DNA from: Ramicandelaber brevisporus
Taxonomy: Eukaryota > Kickxellomycota > Ramicandelaberales > Ramicandelaberaceae
DNA: 10,014 nt
Direction of reading: 5' to 3'
Assembly (NCBI GenBank): GCA_025201865.1
Contig: MU602943.1
Span: 12,120 to 22,133, forward strand
In this document: positions 6,331-10,014 of the stretch, piece after piece
Layout of the letters: each line of letters begins with the position of its first letter
How positions within the stretch are numbered: the stretch's first letter is position 1
Translations under genes and position numbers: made by a program
The notes under the pieces: model-generated
Database searches by the model: none
The model's input: only the letters and a program-made list of their open reading frames with translations
Told to the model about the DNA's origin: nothing

Positions 6331-8302
6331 ATGGCTATTCTTCGTACTAGTCGTCAGTCCACCCTTGCCAAAGACAATGGCCTTACGCTATCGCATGAAC
6401 TCTTTTTGATGGCCACCGCCATTATTCATGTCACTTCTCATCTCAACAGAAAGCACAGTGGCACCCTCGATCGCAATCTCCGAGAATTATGCTTTCCGGA
6501 GAGACCGGCAGCTGCCAGCTTTGAGCTTCTTCACTACCTGTACTTCAACTTCAAGGTTGTCGAACAGTTGTGTGATCTGATGGGGTCGAATGTGGATAGA
6601 GGCGGAGTGCTCAATTCCTACTTTCGATTGGTTGGCTGTGCACTTCTTCGACCCGGCGGAACACAGTTAAAGGGCGGATTTTGCTCCAGTGCTGAATGTC
6701 ACCATATGTGGGCTGCTTGACAATGCCGCTGGTGGTGTTGCTGTCAAATTTATGGAAGCTCTCGCAGCTGCCGACTGTGCGTTGACTGATCCACCCACAA
6801 CCACCAAAGACACTCCAATCCACCCAGCCCAAGTTGTGAAGCACCGCGATGAGCTCGAGCACACCTTTGAGCTGCAGCGCTTGTGCTTCCAAGCATCCCA
6901 GGCGATTCTCGAGAAGCTACCAGATGAGCAGCAGAAGTACAGCCACTCACAGCGAGCAGAGGGCCAGCCAATTCATCTGCCTGGTCTCGAACAGGCGCTT
7001 GGTAATCGTGACACGAAGTGCAGTGAGACTCGTTCTCTTGGTAACGCAATTCGACTGGCATTGGCGCATAACAGTGCAAAGCCGTGTACAAGTCTCCCGT
7101 GGCCGATAACCGGCGTCTCGTCTGGTGTTCAGCATCCTTCGCTTCAGTCGTCTCCAGCGGCGCCAACGACAACGACAACGACAACGACAGCGACAGCGAC
7201 AGCCGCATTGAGCTTCACGCGAGCATCATCAGCACCAACATCAACATCAACATCAACGGTGACATCGGCTTCAGTACCATCTCCTCCTCTGTCGTCTTTA
7301 CACCCACCGTCCACGTCCGCGCCAGCCGCAACAACAGCACAGCAGCGCCGGCTGGATCCTTCTGAGGTTCAGTTGGATCATGATGTCTGCGGCAACATTC
7401 TTGGAGCCGCAGACGCATATGGTGGATTACAGGATGAAGGAATTATGAGAAGCGAGACCGATGTTGTGGTGCTACTCGCTTTCCCTCTCAAAATCATGCT
7501 CAACACGTTTACAGCCACCAGCAATGGCGCCTCTACACGTGCACGTTGCGAAAACCCATATAAGGATACGAGCGGAGCTTTGTTTCGGGCTGACATCATG
7601 GTATCTAATCACTCACGACCAGAGCGAGTTGCAGCCTCGATTGAAGTAAAGCAGAGCTCGGCCAGTGCACGAGACAAGCTCAAAGATGTCCAGAAAACCA
7701 TCAGCTTTGCTGTCAGCCAGACTCACACCGCCATATCAGCAGTTTATAAACAGGCTGGTAGAGACCTGAAGCATGTCGCCGAGCAGCTCAAGAAAGATGA
7801 TGAGAGCCTTATATGCCATAGCATGACTGTTGTGGACATGGATTATGCGAACATCGTTCAAGCCAGAGCGCTGCCGCTAAGCAGCCTTGGCGAAGTGATG
7901 GTTGTGTTTGACCCGCATTATCGCGGTATTGATCGTGCAGAACTGGAGGCAGTGGTGTCGGAGGCAATGCTTGCATCGGGATTCTCCGAGTTGTCGCTGG
8001 TATCCGGGTCATCTGCAGCCGCTGCAGCCGCGAGATACAAGCAGCGCACAGTCAGAGTTGTCAATACGCTATTCATGCTCGCGTATATACTAGATGTTGC
8101 GTTTATGCACCATGGCATGGTTGAGTCTGAGAAGTTCTTCGACCGCGTTAAACCAGCAGCACAGCCGAATGCGCTTGGGCGGCCGGTGGTGCTTGAACGG
8201 CAAGTCACGGCTCAGAACGAAGAGCCCGCTCTTAGACGAAGCACACGCACTAGGTTTCCAAATCAATTTTACCCACAGACTGAGTTTATTACTAATTATT
8301 AA
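6331..8302 (+). CDS. Large protein with PD-(D/E)XK nuclease-like signature; reading frame broken near 6638-6689
   Basis: ATG 6331 (GTTATGG) opens 129 codons with no recognised domain. The rest, to the TAA at 8300-8302, is in the next frame, open from 6671. A 52-nt intron (GTGCAC at 6638 to TTTTGCTCCAG ending 6689) would join them into about 639 residues (SYFRLVG then LLNVTICGLLDNAAGG), but its donor is poor; a one-base frameshift or sequencing error near 6660-6672 is the alternative. A Thr/Ser/Pro/Ala linker (about 7155-7350) separates the N-terminal part from a C-terminal domain. There Asp (7592-7594, RADIMV) and E-V-K (7643-7651, ASIEVKQ) match the D...E-x-K arrangement of PD-(D/E)XK nucleases; a helix with KDVQKTISFAVSQTHTAI follows. 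The C-terminus has RRSTRTRFPNQFYP, basic and possibly DNA- or nucleus-directed. Cleavage activity is inferred. An AATAAA lies at 8414-8419. Confidence 0.6.
7169..7260 (+). repeat. ACG/ACA and CATCAA hexameric coding repeats
   Basis: Within the nuclease-like gene. (ACAACG)n then (ACAGCG)n encode Thr8 followed by Ala-Thr, and (ACATCA)n encodes Thr-Ser pairs. The alternating synonymous Thr codons ACA/ACG are a 6-nt unit, so repeat slippage built the linker. Confidence 0.8.
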
Positions 8303-8505
8303 TTTTACTGTCATTTTTTAAGAAAAAATCTGGCTGCAAACAGCACTGGCGTACTTCGGGAACAATATTAGAGAACAACAGCAATGGTTGCGAGCAATTA
8401 CGCGTAGTATTAAAATAAATGATGAAAAAGAGAGATGAAGAAAAAGAGAGAAAAAACTTACGATTGTGAACGACACTCGCGGCGGCGACTCTATGCCCAA
8501 TCAGC
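8303..8505. other. Convergent 3' intergenic region
   Basis: This 203-bp gap separates the stops of the nuclease-like gene (plus) and the DUF866 gene (minus). It has a T6-AAG-A6 inverted run at about 8313-8328 and an AATAAA at 8414-8419 that can serve as the polyadenylation signal for the plus-strand gene, 112 nt after its stop. A purine-rich stretch (8420-8456) follows. I see no AATAAA in the minus orientation for DUF866. Confidence 0.6.
8414..8419 (+). promoter_or_regulatory. AATAAA polyadenylation signal
   Basis: Exact AATAAA 112 nt after the stop of the nuclease-like gene, on the same strand. Position and hexamer are seen; use is inferred. Confidence 0.45.
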
Positions 8506-9030
8506 TCACTGCACTGCCAGTTCTTTTTTCGCTATTTTCTGCAGTTTAAGCTCGAAGCTCAAAACCTTCACAGTCACTTCGGCAGCCGCATCGTAGCCAA
8601 ACCAATCCCCATTCCAATCGAGGGTAATATCGTTGATCTCCTTTTTGCTCTTGCTTCCTACCGCCACCCACGCTTCCGGTGTGCGGCATTCCAAAGGAGT
8701 TATGCCATTCACCTTAAACACCACAAGCGTCTCCCATTCGTCATCATATCCTTTTGCGGAATACGGGTTGATGAACTGACCGCGCTTTCCACCGATCTGC
8801 TTTGGCGGTATCTCTACAATGGCAATTGATCCGCTGTGGTCACAACCACTGCACTCGATCGTGGTTTCGGCGCCACCGCTGCCAACATTGACCGTAAAGG
8901 GCTTACGATCTTGAGCTGGACACTTTGAGCACTCGGCGTCCACTGTCCATATGTAATCACGAGCGTTAGCTGGCTGCAAATCCGTCACGCCTCCAAGCTC
9001 GGCCTTCACCTCGACCTTGTAGAGAGCCAT
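8506..9030 (-). CDS. CXXC motif zinc-binding protein, DUF866 (CZIB/UPF0587) family
   Basis: A complete single-exon gene of 174 residues; family members are usually about 160, so this one has a short charged C-terminal extension (KLQKIAKKELAVQ). Two CxxC pairs, C34/C37 (CSKC) and C60/C63 (CSGC), form the zinc site. The family's central segment follows (IGGKRGQFINPYSAKG, then WETLVVFKVNGITPLE), and the conserved W-x-x-YD region near the end appears as DWFGYD (142-147). The family is eukaryotic; the human member CZIB is a small soluble zinc protein whose exact job is unsettled, so I give no pathway. The start ATG at 9028-9030 has G at -3 and G at +4 (GGCATGG). It converges on the nuclease-like gene and shows no intron. 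Zinc binding is by family knowledge; the rest is seen. Confidence 0.95.
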   Translation of the reverse strand: MALYKVEVKAELGGVTDLQPANARDYIWTVDAECSKCPAQDRKPFTVNVGSGGAETTIECSGCDHSGSIAIVEIPPKQIGGKRGQFINPYSAKGYDDEWETLVVFKVNGITPLECRTPEAWVAVGSKSKKEINDITLDWNGDWFGYDAAAEVTVKVLSFELKLQKIAKKELAVQ

Positions 9031-9072
9031 GCCGATATTGTGATTGCAAGTGTATCTAGACGCGTGTTGTAC

Positions 9073-9243
9073 TTAAAATAATTGAAGTAGGCGTGAGTTG
9101 AGTGTGGTCTCGTTGGTGACAGGCCGACTCATGTTTGCGTTTGACGTTGTCCAAAAGAGTCCATTAGTATAAAGGCAAGAATAAAGATCGATAGCGTCAC
9201 ACACTTCTACAAGCTTTTCGACTATCGATCGTGTGTCGCACAT
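9073..9243 (-). other. 56-codon upstream ORF of the DUF866 gene
   Basis: ATG at 9241-9243 (MCDTRSIVEKLVEVCDAIDL...) runs to a TAA at 9073-9075, ending 42 nt before the DUF866 start on the same strand. If the transcript begins upstream of 9243 it would be an upstream ORF that could dampen translation. It has no recognised domain, and a plus-strand frame overlaps it, so it may equally be chance. Confidence 0.2.
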
Positions 9244-9414
9244 TTCATAAGCTTCGATCAGTATCAGGGTCAACAACAAAAAAACAGCAGCAGTAGCATC
9301 AGCACTAGCAACAGCATTAGCACTAGCAGCAGCATTAGCGGTAGCATTAGCAGCATCACCGCCACCATCGCCGCCGCCGCCGCCACCACCACCGCTCCAT
9401 CTGTATCAGCCTAA
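9145..9414 (+). CDS. Candidate exon encoding a Ser/Thr-rich stalk
   Basis: I recognise no family. Downstream of a TGA near 9142, one plus frame is open for about 90 codons to a TAA near 9412 without an ATG. It reads HFYKLFDYRSCVAHFISFDQ, then QGQQQKN, then a Ser/Ile/Thr-rich stretch (SSSSISTSNSISTSSSIS) and Ala5-Thr4-Ala-Pro. Ser is written with both AGC and AGT and Thr with ACT and ACC, which fits protein-level selection but also an imperfect AGC repeat. A TATAAAG lies at 9169 inside it. It would have to be an internal or last exon and it overlaps the DUF866 upstream region, so coding is doubtful. Confidence 0.2.
   Translation, partial: RCPKESISIKARIKIDSVTHFYKLFDYRSCVAHFISFDQYQGQQQKNSSSSISTSNSISTSSSISGSISSITATIAAAAATTTAPSVSA
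9186..9237. repeat. Paired inverted repeats GATCGATAG/CTATCGATC
   Basis: GATCGATAG (9186-9194) and its exact complement CTATCGATC (9222-9230) are 27 nt apart. Just inside the left arm is CACACAC, and just outside the right arm is GTGTGTC, which can also pair. The two pairings compete, so two alternative hairpins are possible, about 160-200 bp upstream of the DUF866 start. Confidence 0.6.
9285..9395 (+). repeat. Imperfect AGC/ATTAGC and CCG/CCA triplet repeats
   Basis: Degenerate AGC, ATT-AGC and ACT-AGC units to about 9352, then ACC/GCC and CCG/CCA runs to 9395. Confidence 0.8.
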
Positions 9415-9544
9415 GTGCCATAATTATGCGATTCATTGAGTGGCTCACTGTTTGCTTCATTGAGTGATTCATTGATGTTAAAGGGAAGATGCACAGCAAG
9501 ACCACGGGAATGGACGGTCCCAGTCGAAAAAGAGAGGGACCTCC

Positions 9545-9745
9545 TTGGTGCCTCTTGAAAACAACAACAACAACAACAACAACAATGGCAGCAGTAGCAG
9601 TAGCAGCAGTAGCAGCAACAAAAAAAAAACGAACAGCCACTCTTGCAGAGGCGGGTTCTTGTTTTTTTTTGGCAAGGCTACTAGCAGCACGCGACTGAGG
9701 AGGAGGAGGAGGAGGAGGAGGAGGATGGTCATGTTGCATTTTTAG
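9545..9745 (+). repeat. Chain of triplet and homopolymer repeats
   Basis: (AAC)n at 9559-9585, mixed GCA/GTA (AGC/AGT) at 9586-9618, an A10 run, a T9 run near 9662-9670 and (GAG)n at 9697-9725. In one frame the first two read Asn9-Gly-Ser9-Asn, with AGC and AGT mixed, and the last reads Arg9. No start or domain is visible and all other frames are open too, so I treat it as repeat DNA rather than a gene. Confidence 0.85.
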
Positions 9746-9859
9746 ATTTCCTGACAATTGGCCAAAAACTATTTGTTTGGCCCAGGATCCTCCCTTCGCT
9801 TTCATTCTTTACAAACAAAATATATACAAAATTGGTGGAGGACTTTGTTTCGATCTTAA

Positions 9860-10014
9860 TCTACGTCAGACTTTGACTCGAGCACTAGTGCTTACGGTCG
9901 CCTCGTTGGTACGCCATATACACTACCCGAAACTACGCGCAAGTACATTCGCCAACGCGGATCTACTCTTCCCCATCTGCACTTTGCTAGTCACTATAGA
10001 TCTCTCTCTCTCTC
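9860..10014 (+). CDS. Candidate exon running off the right edge
   Basis: After a TAA at 9857-9859 a plus frame is open to the end of the window (51 codons). It reads TSDFDSSTSAYGRLVGTPYT, LPETTRKYIRQRGSTLPHLH and then a (CT)n tract as Leu/Ser. A possible acceptor, TACGTCAG, ends at 9869 with a TTAAT upstream. No ATG is present, another frame is open as well, and 51 open codons can occur by chance. Confidence 0.2.
9999..10014 (+). repeat. (TC)n tract at the window edge
   Basis: A TC dinucleotide run that continues past the window, similar to the tract at 6012-6037. Confidence 0.85.

Noticed and set aside
6750-7208. Minus-strand 152-aa ORF ending in Ser-Leu repeats
   Set aside because: It lies antisense to the nuclease-like gene, and its Ser-Leu run is the complement of the Thr/Ala codon repeat.
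9285-9395. Telomeric or centromeric repeat
   Set aside because: The units are degenerate coding-type triplets, not a telomere motif, and the tract is only about 110 bp.
9356-9805. Minus-strand 149-aa ORF with poly-Pro, poly-Val and poly-Arg
   Set aside because: Made almost entirely of triplet and homopolymer repeats; all frames are open there.

Overview
The window reads as nuclear DNA of a eukaryote, most likely a fungus and possibly an early-diverging one. The reasons are a complete CXXC zinc-binding DUF866 (CZIB-type) gene, a family I know only from eukaryotes; a kinase-fold gene whose catalytic loop resembles fungal FunK1 kinases; start codons in Kozak-like context; short GT...AG intron-like segments; and many simple-sequence repeats. 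The lineage is an inference from style, not from a database match.

Layout. Positions 1-3150 hold no gene I can name, but contain several open stretches with plausible splice signals: a minus-strand two-exon candidate (284-598), a plus-strand Asn/Asp/Gly-rich stretch that changes frame (837-1531) and overlaps four consecutive hairpins (1447-1553), a candidate multi-exon membrane protein (1768-2604), and a small signal-peptide-like ORF broken by a TAA (2784-3146). Positions 3216-3799 are repeats: a purine-only compound microsatellite, then 29 octanucleotide units in perfect register that end inside the stop codon of the next gene.

Positions 3799-5136 (minus) encode a 445-residue kinase-fold protein in which the catalytic Asp is Asn. 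Positions 5137-6330 are a 1.2-kb head-to-head intergenic region holding a (CTA)n tract, a candidate two-exon membrane-protein fragment and (CT)n/poly-pyrimidine tracts. Positions 6331-8302 (plus) encode a large protein with a D...E-x-K signature like the PD-(D/E)XK nuclease fold and an RRSTRTR tail. Its N-terminal part lies in another frame, so a short intron or a frameshift must sit near 6638-6689. It converges on the DUF866 gene (8506-9030, minus). Positions 9031-10014 carry a Ser/Thr-rich open frame, inverted repeats and several trinucleotide repeats.

How they fit together. DUF866 is a housekeeping gene. The kinase-fold gene and the nuclease-like gene are divergent neighbours and could share the region between them. 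Both belong to fold classes found in eukaryotic Crinkler-like effector or conflict systems, so a functional pair is a testable but unproven idea. The candidate exons come from reading frames and splice signals only and carry low confidence.
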